64,000 nt of DNA, from NCBI RefSeq assembly GCF_026314945.1, contig NZ_CP111121.1, forward strand, positions 806,001 through 870,000, in the 5' to 3' direction. The notes below the pieces were generated by a model. The model was not told the DNA's origin and ran no database searches. It worked only from the letters and a program-made list of their open reading frames with translations. The position numbers and the translations under genes are program-made. Source of the stretch: Chryseobacterium fluminis. Lineage in GTDB: Bacteria; Bacteroidota; Bacteroidia; Flavobacteriales; Weeksellaceae. Below, one piece after another: positions 47,822 through 56,109 of this stretch; position 1 is the first letter of the stretch; every line of letters begins with the position of its first letter.

Positions 47822-50800
47822 ATGAAAAAAATAATCTGTGCTGTCGCATTATTATCTTTCAGCCTTGCTTTCTCGCAGGAAACCAGTTCTAAAATTTTTG
47901 GAAGGTTAAGAGGAACAACTTCCGAAATGACCGTTAAAGTAGTGCATGTGCCTACCAACAGTACTTTTGAAACTAAAAGTGATACCAAAGGTCAGTTCAG
48001 CTTAGACAATCTTCAGCCGGGAGGTCCTTATCATATTGAAATCAGGGATGGTTCCATGCTGGTCTACTCCAGCGATAATGTTCAGCTCTCATTAGGAAGC
48101 AATGACCTTCCTGTAGTGGATCTGGGCGACAAGGAAAAGACAATAGATGAGGTAAAGCTGACTTCAAAAAGGACCACCGTTAAAAACGGGGTGGGAATCA
48201 GTCAGGCTCAGATTTCCGGTCTTCCGAACATCAACAGGGGAATCCAGGATGTCACGAAACTTGTTCCTCAGAGTGCCAATAACTCGTTCAACGGAACCAA
48301 TTTCAGATACAACAACGTAACCATTGACGGTTCCATTAATAATGATGCAATCGGCTTCAGTCCGTCGTTGGGAGGGCAAACCGGAACTTCGGGAATGCCT
48401 GGAAGCAGTACCCGTTCCAACTCCATCAGCCTGGACGCAATTCAGGATGTGCAGGTGTATATTGCTCCTTATGATGTAAAATTAGGAAACTTCCTTGGGG
48501 GAAGCATTAATGCGGTGACAAGAAGCGGAAGCAATACCGTAGAAGGTTCCTTGTATGCCTACGGACGAAATGCCTCGATCACAGGAAGAAACAGGATCGG
48601 CGACAATTCAAAAATGCCGAATTCTTTTGAAGATTTTATTTATGGAGGCAGAGTTGGATTACCCGTTGTAAGAGATAAAGTCTTCTTATTTACCAATCTG
48701 GAGTATACAAAAAGAACTGATCCTGTTTTTTATAATGCCAACGATCCGAATGCACTGGTGAACGAAAGTGTTGCGCAGCAGATTTCTGATTTTGTACGCA
48801 ATAAATATAATTTTAATGCAGGAAGCTTTAATCAGTATAATAATTTCTCCGAAAGTGCAAAACTCTTTAATAAATTAGACTGGAAAATCAGCAACAGGCA
48901 TACCCTTTCCATTAAAAACAATACGGTATTTTCGCAAGCTTCCAACCTGGAAAGAGACGGCGCCAATTTCCGGTTTTCGAGCATGGATTTTGTTCAGAAA
49001 AACAATGCATCTACCACTACCCTAGAACTGAAAAGCCGCTTCAATGACCGATGGAATAATAATTTGGTGGTCGGCTATTCTTCAATCCACGATTACAGAG
49101 ATCCCTCTTCAGAAAATTCCATGTTTCCACAGGTGGAAATTGCTTACAACGGAGGAACTATCCTGCTGGGAAATGACAGAGAAGCAACGGTTTTCAATAT
49201 GAAACAGAAAACTTTTGAAATCACCGATAATCTGACTTATAAGACAGGTCATCATACCTTTTTACTGGGAACTCATAATGAGCTTTACAATATTGATTAT
49301 GGTTTTGTAAATGCCCTGAACGGCAGAATTTCGTATAAAAGCCTGAATGATTTCTACAATGCAAATCCATCCAGAATCCGGGGAACCTACCCCTTCAACG
49401 GAGCCGACAGACAGGCGCTTTTTGATAATCCTTACGCGCAGTATAAAGTTAATCTGCTATCCTTGTACTTCCAGGACGAAATTAACTTAGGAAGAATACG
49501 ACTGACTCCGGGAGTACGGGTGGATTACACAGATTTGCCGGACAAACCTGCCATGAGCCCTCAGGTAACCAGCTCTCCTCAGGATCCAAATTTTGGGAAC
49601 ACCTATACCTATACTCCTCTAAGCCAGCTTACCAATGACTATCTGAATAAGCCCACCTTTTCTCCGAGATTAGGGTTTACATTAGATCTTACGCAGGACA
49701 GATCGGTTGTGATGCGCGGAGGTTCCGGCATTTTCGTCGGAAGAATACCTTTTGCATGGCTGGGTTATGCCTATTATAATGACGGAGTCGGCTTCGGAAG
49801 TTATGATTATAATGCGCCTACTGCAGCTCAGCTGGCTGCCAACGGAGATCCCCTGGTAAGCGGAAATTTCCCGAAATGGCAGAACTCTTCAAAAGTGCAG
49901 GTGGATTTAATTGATAATAATTTTAAAATGCCGAGAGTCTGGCGAAGCTCACTGGCTTTTGACTATACTTTTTCAGGGTATAAACTGACGCTGGAAGGTA
50001 TTTACACCAAGGTTCTCTATGATCTGAAATTTCAGCAGGTCAACAAAACGGACAATGTTACTTATTTCAGCTACGATACGAATCATGAAATGCCGGTTTA
50101 CACGACCAATATCAATTCTAATTTTTCAAATGCCTATATGCTGTCGAATACCAAAGAAGGATACCGGTATAACCTGACGGCTCAGCTTTCCAAGTCTTAC
50201 CAGTTCGGATTAAATTTCTTCGTGGCCTATACGTACGGAGATGCTAAAGATATTACCAATGGGATCAGGAACTCCATGGAAAGCAACTGGCAGATGAATC
50301 AGTCCCTGACTCCTAATGATCCTAAGCTTTCCACTTCAAATTTTGCGATCAAAAACAGAATTGTCGCGAATCTGGGTTATGCTCTCAATATATCAAAGTC
50401 CAACAGGCTTTCTGCCAACGTTTATTTTAATGCCCAATCCGGAAATCCGTTCTCCTGGGGATTCATCAACAGCACCATTGCCAATACGGGACAGGCGGCA
50501 GGTCTTGCGTATGTTTTCAAAGATGCTGCTGAGGCGGCAAAATATCTCACTCCGATAAAAGATGCGTCAGGCAATATTACCGTGACCACCGCACAGCAGG
50601 TGGCTGATTACGAAAAATTCATCAGCAGTAACGAATATCTGAACAGTCGGAGAGGAAAATTCACGGAAAGAAACGGAGATGTGACGCCATGGAACATTCA
50701 GGCTGACTTCAAAATCATGGATGAGATCAGGCTGAGTGAAAAATCTAAAAACAGCATTCAGATTTCATTGAGCATCATTAACCTTACCAATTTATTAAAT

Positions 50801-51004
50801 AAAGACTGGGGGAAAGTATATTTCGTTCCGAATACTTTTAATTCGACAGCCAGTGCCGGTTTAACAAAAGTAGGAAATATTGCTGCAGGACAGCCGTCCG
50901 CAGGTGACCCTACCTATAATTTTAAAACACCGACATTGCCATACACTATTGATCAGTTTGCGTCAAGATTCCAGGCTCAGCTCGGTATACGATACAATTT
51001 TTAA
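47822..51004 (+). CDS. Oar-like TonB-dependent outer-membrane receptor
   Basis: A 1060-residue outer-membrane protein. A signal peptide ends at AFSQ (about 19), followed by a carboxypeptidase-regulatory-like/CNA-B-type beta-sandwich (about 25-100, FETKSDTKGQFSLDNLQPGG). A plug domain comes next (QAQISGLPNINRGIQDVTKL, then NNVTIDGSINND), and then a large 22-strand barrel ending in QLGIRYNF with the C-terminal Phe typical of outer-membrane insertion. The length and plug sequence match the Oar/OmpA-related TonB receptors of Bacteroidota. The substrate is unknown; no SusD partner follows. It is a single gene with its own promoter and terminator. Confidence 0.92.
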   Translation: MKKIICAVALLSFSLAFSQETSSKIFGRLRGTTSEMTVKVVHVPTNSTFETKSDTKGQFSLDNLQPGGPYHIEIRDGSMLVYSSDNVQLSLGSNDLPVVDLGDKEKTIDEVKLTSKRTTVKNGVGISQAQISGLPNINRGIQDVTKLVPQSANNSFNGTNFRYNNVTIDGSINNDAIGFSPSLGGQTGTSGMPGSSTRSNSISLDAIQDVQVYIAPYDVKLGNFLGGSINAVTRSGSNTVEGSLYAYGRNASITGRNRIGDNSKMPNSFEDFIYGGRVGLPVVRDKVFLFTNLEYTKRTDPVFYNANDPNALVNESVAQQISDFVRNKYNFNAGSFNQYNNFSESAKLFNKLDWKISNRHTLSIKNNTVFSQASNLERDGANFRFSSMDFVQKNNASTTTLELKSRFNDRWNNNLVVGYSSIHDYRDPSSENSMFPQVEIAYNGGTILLGNDREATVFNMKQKTFEITDNLTYKTGHHTFLLGTHNELYNIDYGFVNALNGRISYKSLNDFYNANPSRIRGTYPFNGADRQALFDNPYAQYKVNLLSLYFQDEINLGRIRLTPGVRVDYTDLPDKPAMSPQVTSSPQDPNFGNTYTYTPLSQLTNDYLNKPTFSPRLGFTLDLTQDRSVVMRGGSGIFVGRIPFAWLGYAYYNDGVGFGSYDYNAPTAAQLAANGDPLVSGNFPKWQNSSKVQVDLIDNNFKMPRVWRSSLAFDYTFSGYKLTLEGIYTKVLYDLKFQQVNKTDNVTYFSYDTNHEMPVYTTNINSNFSNAYMLSNTKEGYRYNLTAQLSKSYQFGLNFFVAYTYGDAKDITNGIRNSMESNWQMNQSLTPNDPKLSTSNFAIKNRIVANLGYALNISKSNRLSANVYFNAQSGNPFSWGFINSTIANTGQAAGLAYVFKDAAEAAKYLTPIKDASGNITVTTAQQVADYEKFISSNEYLNSRRGKFTERNGDVTPWNIQADFKIMDEIRLSEKSKNSIQISLSIINLTNLLNKDWGKVYFVPNTFNSTASAGLTKVGNIAAGQPSAGDPTYNFKTPTLPYTIDQFASRFQAQLGIRYNF

Positions 51005-51039
51005 TCATTGTCTTTCATTACTTACTATAGATTCTTTCA

Positions 51040-51079
51040 GAAGAAGTCCGGATTTTCTTTCCGGGCTTCTTCGTTTTTT
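51040..51079 (+). terminator. Terminator of the Oar-like receptor gene
   Basis: GAAGAAGTCCGG pairs with CCGGGCTTCTTC (with one wobble), followed by a T-run. Confidence 0.8.
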
Positions 51080-51171
51080 ATTTCCTGCAGCTGAAAGTAT
51101 TGTAGGACCATATCCCACGATATACTTGTCATACCAGCGCTGATTGTTATGTATCCATGAATAAAAATCTT

Positions 51172-52605
51172 CTATTCATCAGGATGCCTTTTTAATGCTC
51201 TACGCTTCGGTAAAATAGATGTGGACACGCTGACCAGAATGATCAGTACACCGGTCAGGCAGAGGACATGCACACAGGTACTGTATACAAGACCGGTATA
51301 TAATGACTGATCCCCATAATGATTCTCTGTAAAATAATAAAAAATTCTACCTGTACATGCGATTCCTAATGCTCCAAACAGCTGCTGTACTGTAGAATAA
51401 ACACCTGATGCGTTTCCTGTGAATTTTTCAGGCATACCTTTAAGAGCAATGGTAGCCAATGACGGCAGTACCAATGCCACTCCTGATCCATGCAGTGCTA
51501 TGACAATATACCCTGCGGCATTTACGGTGCGAAAATAAAATAAAACCAATTGAACAATAAGCGTCAGCATAATCATCAGCAGCCCTCCAATCAGGATTTT
51601 TTTCCCAAAATAAAGTACCAGTCTGGCAGAAAATAACGATGCAAAAATAAACCCGGCCCCCTGAAATACAATAAAATATCCCGCATGACCCGGCGATAAA
51701 CCTAATCCTCTTTGCAAATATAGAGCGAGAATATAAAAATAAGCATCCAGCATCATCATAAAAAGAGCAGCTGCCGAAATCGCCAGATTAAAATTCCGGT
51801 TTTTAAATAGTTCAGGATCCAGCAGAGGTTCTTTATTTTTTGATTTTCTTATGTTCTGCCTGAAGACAAACAGCAGAAGAATAGCACATGACAAGGGTAA
51901 AGAAATGATGATGAAAGAGCTGTTTTGCTCCAGACCGAATGTTAATGAAAAGATAAGCATCACCAGCCCCAGGCATACCATACAGGCACTCGTATAATCC
52001 ATTTCATAGGATCCGACGTTTTTTGAAGGGCTTAGATAGGATCTTGCCAGAATTATCGTAACCATACAAACCGGAATATTGATCAGAAAAATATACTGCC
52101 AGGCCTGTTCCACAAATACCGGTTTTAGCTCCACCAGAAAGCCACCGAGAAATTGTCCCAACATGGTTCCTGCTCCGATAGCGATGCCATACCAACCCAT
52201 GGCGTAGGTGCGTTCTCGGTGCTCATTGAACAGAATCTGTATATAAGACAGCACCTGGGGAGACATAAACCCGGCACTGACCCCCTGGGTGAATCTTAAA
52301 AAAATAAGCAGTCCGGGTGTCTGGGCAAAACCACATCCTGCGGAGCTGATCATAAAAAATACGAGACCCAGAATAAATGTATTTTTCCGTCCATAATAAT
52401 CTCCTGCTTTTCCGCCGATTATTAAAAATGAAGCAAACCCGATCATATACATCGCCACCACAAGCTGAGTCATACTGTCGGAAGATTGCATATCCTTTTG
52501 AATAGACGGAATGGCGATATTGACGATAAATATATCGACAATGGTCATCAGGTGTACCAGCAACAGGATGGCCAGCTGAATCCAATTTTTATTTTTATCT
52601 TTCAT
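51172..52605 (-). CDS. MFS transporter, DHA2 (EmrB/QacA) family
   Basis: A 477-residue inner-membrane exporter with about 14 hydrophobic helices. Family marks are IVDIFIVNIAIPSIQ in helix 1 (acidic motif D1), GGKAGDYYGRKNTF (motif A) and GPxxGG-like GTMLGQFLGGFL (motif C). It probably exports toxic organic compounds by proton antiport. The TetR-type gene immediately upstream on the same strand, and a near-perfect copy of its operator just before the ATG, indicate repression relieved by the exported ligand. Substrate unknown. Confidence 0.9.
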   Translation of the reverse strand: MKDKNKNWIQLAILLLVHLMTIVDIFIVNIAIPSIQKDMQSSDSMTQLVVAMYMIGFASFLIIGGKAGDYYGRKNTFILGLVFFMISSAGCGFAQTPGLLIFLRFTQGVSAGFMSPQVLSYIQILFNEHRERTYAMGWYGIAIGAGTMLGQFLGGFLVELKPVFVEQAWQYIFLINIPVCMVTIILARSYLSPSKNVGSYEMDYTSACMVCLGLVMLIFSLTFGLEQNSSFIIISLPLSCAILLLFVFRQNIRKSKNKEPLLDPELFKNRNFNLAISAAALFMMMLDAYFYILALYLQRGLGLSPGHAGYFIVFQGAGFIFASLFSARLVLYFGKKILIGGLLMIMLTLIVQLVLFYFRTVNAAGYIVIALHGSGVALVLPSLATIALKGMPEKFTGNASGVYSTVQQLFGALGIACTGRIFYYFTENHYGDQSLYTGLVYSTCVHVLCLTGVLIILVSVSTSILPKRRALKRHPDE

Positions 52606-52609
52606 TATA

Positions 52610-52631
52610 TAGAATGATCTATCTATTTTAG
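52610..52631. promoter_or_regulatory. Second TetR operator, ahead of the MFS gene
   Basis: ATAGAATGATCTATCTATTTT differs from the core of the palindrome upstream of tetR by two bases. It occupies the 36-bp gap between the tetR stop and the exporter start, so the exporter likely has its own regulated promoter or roadblock. Confidence 0.65.
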
Positions 52632-52641
52632 GGAAAATAAA

Positions 52642-53226
52642 TCAGAACATCTGATTTATTATTTTTTTTGTTGTTCTGAGATCATCTGCATTTCCGTTGA
52701 TGCTCGCAGAAACTATCGCTCCCTCAATCATCAGGAAGACCGCGTCTGTAAGATTCTGTTTTTTCATGGGAAGATCCTGTACCGATTCTATTTCCGAAAT
52801 TATTCTTTCAAGATAATCGCGCTGCTTTTTTTTATGCTCTGTGACAAGTTGTGTTACCTTTTCGTCATGGCGCCCTGCTTCAGCATTTATTTTAATAAAA
52901 TGACATCCAAAACAGTGGCTCTGTTCCTGAATTTCAATACGATAATCGATGAGTTTTATAAGTTTCTGTATAGGTTTCCTGACTTCTGCAAGATATTCAT
53001 CAAGTCCACTGAAGTAGACTACTTCCTGATGCTGCAGATAGTGGTACAACAAGTGATTCTTTGATGGATAGTGTTTGTACAGTGACCCGATCGCGATGCC
53101 TGCTTCGGCAATAATCTGGTTAATTCCGGTACTGTTGAATCCCTGCTGATAAAATAACCGGGATGCTGTCTCCAATATCCGTTCCCTGACACCATTACTA
53201 CTTTTCATTTTTTTCTCTTTCTGCAA
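52642..53226 (-). CDS. TetR-family transcriptional repressor
   Basis: Up to 194 residues; the ATG at residue 7 (MKSSNGVRERIL) is an equally good start. The N-terminal HTH is RERILETASRLFYQQGFNST...IIAEAGIAIGSLYKHYPSKN, the standard TetR/AcrR pattern. The C-terminal ligand domain contains CFGCHFIKINAEAG. It sits upstream of a DHA2 exporter on the same strand and next to a 30-bp perfect palindrome, so it probably represses itself and the exporter. Confidence 0.9.
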   Translation of the reverse strand: MQKEKKMKSSNGVRERILETASRLFYQQGFNSTGINQIIAEAGIAIGSLYKHYPSKNHLLYHYLQHQEVVYFSGLDEYLAEVRKPIQKLIKLIDYRIEIQEQSHCFGCHFIKINAEAGRHDEKVTQLVTEHKKKQRDYLERIISEIESVQDLPMKKQNLTDAVFLMIEGAIVSASINGNADDLRTTKKIINQMF

Positions 53227-53230
53227 AGAT

Positions 53231-53260
53231 AATAAAATAGATAGATCTATCTATTTTATT
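53231..53260. promoter_or_regulatory. 30-bp perfect palindrome, putative TetR operator
   Basis: The left arm AATAAAATAGATAGA and right arm TCTATCTATTTTATT are exact reverse complements without a spacer. It starts 5 bases upstream of the tetR ATG. A two-mismatch copy of its core precedes the exporter gene. Confidence 0.85.
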
Positions 53261-53683
53261 TATGTCTATTTTATCCTTAATTTACAAAAATTCCCTTTGA
53301 AAATTCAAGGGGAATTCTGAAAGCTACTAAATAAATGGTGTGGATAAATAGATTACCAATGATTCAAGAAATACAAGAAAAAGATTTCGAAATATCAACA
53401 GTAATATATTTTTTCTGAAGAGGAACAAGTATAGGTGTCAAATAGTTTTTAATTTTATAAAACTAAATTACGTTCAATTGCTTTATAAATATATGACCTC
53501 AGTCATACCGCTTGATATTTTGAATGGTAATTTTTCAACAATAATATATTTGGTAGTTTACATAAAAAGTTTTTTTCAATTTTTTAAGAAAAATATTAAT
53601 CAATTTATAATTTTAACATAAAATTGGTAAAGAAATTGTATACTTACTCACAGAACTAATCTCATCTTATAAAGCGACCATCT
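53261..53683. other. AT-rich non-coding region
   Basis: No gene, hairpin or clear promoter was found apart from the operator at its left end. Confidence 0.4.
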
Positions 53684-53905
53684 ATGAATATTTCTTACTA
53701 CGATTTTCAGAACTTACCGGATCAGCAGACACAGTATAATCTTGTGATCAATCAGGGCCGTATCATGAATGAAAGAGTTATCGATAACTTAAAGTATGCC
53801 CTTTACGAAATATCATGCTTTACTGTGGAAATTGTTTACAATACCAAGAGCAATAAGCTCGCAGGAATGACTATTTTTCAGAACAGGTCTGTCTATTCAA
53901 CCTAA
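53684..53905 (+). CDS. Small hypothetical protein
   Basis: A 73-residue soluble protein (MNISYYDFQNLPDQQTQYNL...; ending IFQNRSVYST). It resembles small proteins of unknown function that I recall from Chryseobacterium genomes, with an alpha/beta pattern and conserved-looking YDF, QGR and VEIVYN elements. It has a clean ATG and an AT-rich upstream region. It is a single gene, convergent with the downstream acyltransferase gene. Confidence 0.68.
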   Translation: MNISYYDFQNLPDQQTQYNLVINQGRIMNERVIDNLKYALYEISCFTVEIVYNTKSNKLAGMTIFQNRSVYST

Positions 53906-53974
53906 AATCAACCGCACACAGCGAATCCGGCATCATCTTTGTGTAGGATTTTCCACTTTCGTGATCAGATAGAA

Positions 53975-55111
53975 TTAGTTTAAGAGGTTGCGTCTCATTT
54001 TGTTAATAACAGGATTGGCATACATGGCTAAAAAGCTGTTTTTCAACAAGGTGTCTGAGATGTCTATCCTCATTTCCATCCTTCTTTCAAATAACTGCTT
54101 TTCGTCTTCCGTATAATATTCTGCACATTGCTTTGTATTGTGAAATAAGTCAAAAGCAATAAAATTAGTCGGCCAGAGCTTGTAGTTTTTAATGATAGAA
54201 TTATCAATAATCTGCGAAATCGCCTGCAGCTGCTTATTTTTAGGGTCAGATTCTGATCCTATGGTATCCAGTTCGTGGTCTAGCAATTCACCTGCATGCA
54301 GATGAATACGTTTTTTCTGACCCAGGACGCCGCTCAGAATTGTTGTAAAATCTTCATTTTTATCCTTGATATACACTTCATTGCGGGACTCTGCCATCAG
54401 TTGCGGCATTTTAAGAACATCCGTAGGGTCATATTCGTATGAAATAGACAACGGAATTATTTTCAGGGTCTTAAAATAATCGGCTACCGGCTGATCGCCT
54501 GCCGCCATGGCAAGCATTTTTAAAACACCCTGCTGCGTAGTATCGTTCCCGTCCTTTGTCCTTCCCTCACGTTGTGCAATCCATACGGAGCGGTTTTCAT
54601 GCTTCAGAAGAGTGCTAATATATTCTGACATTACTTTTGAACTGCTGAGCTGTTCACGGAGCGGCAGTCCCCTCTGGACTAAAAAATTACGGTTCAGCTT
54701 GGCCAGTATATTCAGGAAACGCTTCTGTACAAGATTATCTCCTATGGCCGAAGAGGTCATTACGAGTCCCTTGTCCAATAGTACCAAATTGAGCAGACAC
54801 GTATCCAGAACGATGTCTCTGTGATTGGATATAAATAAATAGGCGGAGTCTTTTTCAAGCCTGTCAAACCCGGAAGTGCTTAAATTCTCGCAACTTTGCT
54901 TAAGAATCTGACGGATGGTATGGGAGATACAGTGCTGCTGAAAATCATTAATAGAATGAATCTGTTCAAACAGCTCAAGCCAGAAATGGTCATCCTCATC
55001 GGGGAAAGTAAAATTCATCAGGGATTTCATCATAGGATGCCCGGCAATACTCATCAGAGCATCATTTACTTCATGATCATCAAAAGGCCTTATATCATCA
55101 AACTTCGACAT
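53975..55111 (-). CDS. PlsC/GPAT-like glycerolipid acyltransferase
   Basis: A 378-residue acyltransferase. Motif I is FISNHRDIVLD (His97, Asp99), motif II lies near NFLVQRGLPLREQ and motif III is the IAQREGRTKDGND box. Spacing around the His-Asp motif (NHRDIVLD) is of the glycerol-3-phosphate acyltransferase-related type rather than strict HX4D. There is no transmembrane helix, so it is probably peripheral. It likely acylates a glycerol-phosphate or related lipid precursor using acyl-ACP or acyl-CoA. Gene stands alone. Confidence 0.85.
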   Translation of the reverse strand: MSKFDDIRPFDDHEVNDALMSIAGHPMMKSLMNFTFPDEDDHFWLELFEQIHSINDFQQHCISHTIRQILKQSCENLSTSGFDRLEKDSAYLFISNHRDIVLDTCLLNLVLLDKGLVMTSSAIGDNLVQKRFLNILAKLNRNFLVQRGLPLREQLSSSKVMSEYISTLLKHENRSVWIAQREGRTKDGNDTTQQGVLKMLAMAAGDQPVADYFKTLKIIPLSISYEYDPTDVLKMPQLMAESRNEVYIKDKNEDFTTILSGVLGQKKRIHLHAGELLDHELDTIGSESDPKNKQLQAISQIIDNSIIKNYKLWPTNFIAFDLFHNTKQCAEYYTEDEKQLFERRMEMRIDISDTLLKNSFLAMYANPVINKMRRNLLN

Positions 55112-55532
55112 ACTTCTATTTAAAATTAAACGCAGTGCAAAAGAACAAAAAAATATTGATCAAAAACAGTGTTTACAGGTTCAATTCCATTTATATTGTT
55201 TAAAATCTGGATACAATAACTATGCTGGAAATACAATCCTGCCATTTTGGACAGCATTATAAGCTCTGACATAAGTTTTTAGCAATAAACCTGAAACTGT
55301 AAATGATTTACAAAGGATATGTTTTTTCTATGACAGAGGAAAAAAGAACAAAACTTATACATACTTCCTGTCTGATCATACTCAAATGGATATGGCTTTG
55401 GTAAGCCTTATCCGGAAGGTTCTTCATAAATAGCCGCATCTTTATTACAGTCTATATTAAACATCTTTACCCGGATAAAACTAAAAAGTTAAACAGATTT
55501 AAGAATTAAATTGTATTTTTGCGGCTTAGGTT
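55112..55532. other. Non-coding region upstream of the receptor/exporter operon
   Basis: No gene is supported. The promoter of the next gene lies at the right end (55514-55521). Confidence 0.4.
55514..55521 (+). promoter_or_regulatory. -7 promoter element of the receptor/ABC operon
   Basis: TATTTTTG (TAnnTTTG) ends 11 bases before the ATG at 55533, predicting a nearly leaderless transcript. Confidence 0.5.
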
Positions 55533-55886
55533 ATGCAAAAATTTCTGAGGTGTTTTCTTGTTTTTTCATTATTGCTGATATTTGTTTCCCATATCAGCGG
55601 ATTAACGGTTAGCCTGGATCATTCCAAACATAGTACTTCTAAAGTATTTCCTAAAAAAGACTCACAAAAAGACAATACTCCTACCATTTCTCAGGATGAT
55701 GAATGCCAATGTATGCTGCATATGCACATGAACACAAGTATTCTTCCGGAGGCAATGGCCATCGATTTTTCCCTGAATACTCTTAATAACAGTGAACTGC
55801 CCCAGCCCAAGGCTGTTACGTATCGCTGCCTGCTCGACTTTTTCAGTTCCCGGGCACCACCCGCCATTTTTTCTGTTGTAGTATAA
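55533..55886 (+). CDS. Small exported protein with His/Met/Cys cluster, ahead of a TonB receptor
   Basis: A 117-residue protein with an N-terminal hydrophobic signal (about 8-25) and a polar Lys/Ser/Asp middle. A short metal-ligand-like cluster follows (DDECQCMLHMHMN, residues about 56-68), and it ends in RAPPAIFSVV. It resembles the small HYC_CC_PP-like proteins that sit before TonB receptors of metal-linked operons in Flavobacteriia, though the assignment is tentative. The gene precedes a siderophore-type receptor by 223 bp and is read in the same direction. A metal-handling role is inference. Confidence 0.65.
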   Translation: MQKFLRCFLVFSLLLIFVSHISGLTVSLDHSKHSTSKVFPKKDSQKDNTPTISQDDECQCMLHMHMNTSILPEAMAIDFSLNTLNNSELPQPKAVTYRCLLDFFSSRAPPAIFSVVV

Positions 55887-56109
55887 AAAATTATACTTCT
55901 AAGATCTCTGCAGGTTATTCTGTAATCTGTATTCTCATTTCGTGATGATCTGGATTTATATTTCAGATACATTCAATTATTAATAAGGCAATAACGCCTG
56001 TTTCAAAAATTTCTATGCATACCCATAATTTGTATTATGCGGGAATAATTAATTTTATTTCCACCTTACCCGGCAGGTATTATATGCTGGGATCATTATT
56101 TCGTCGTCG

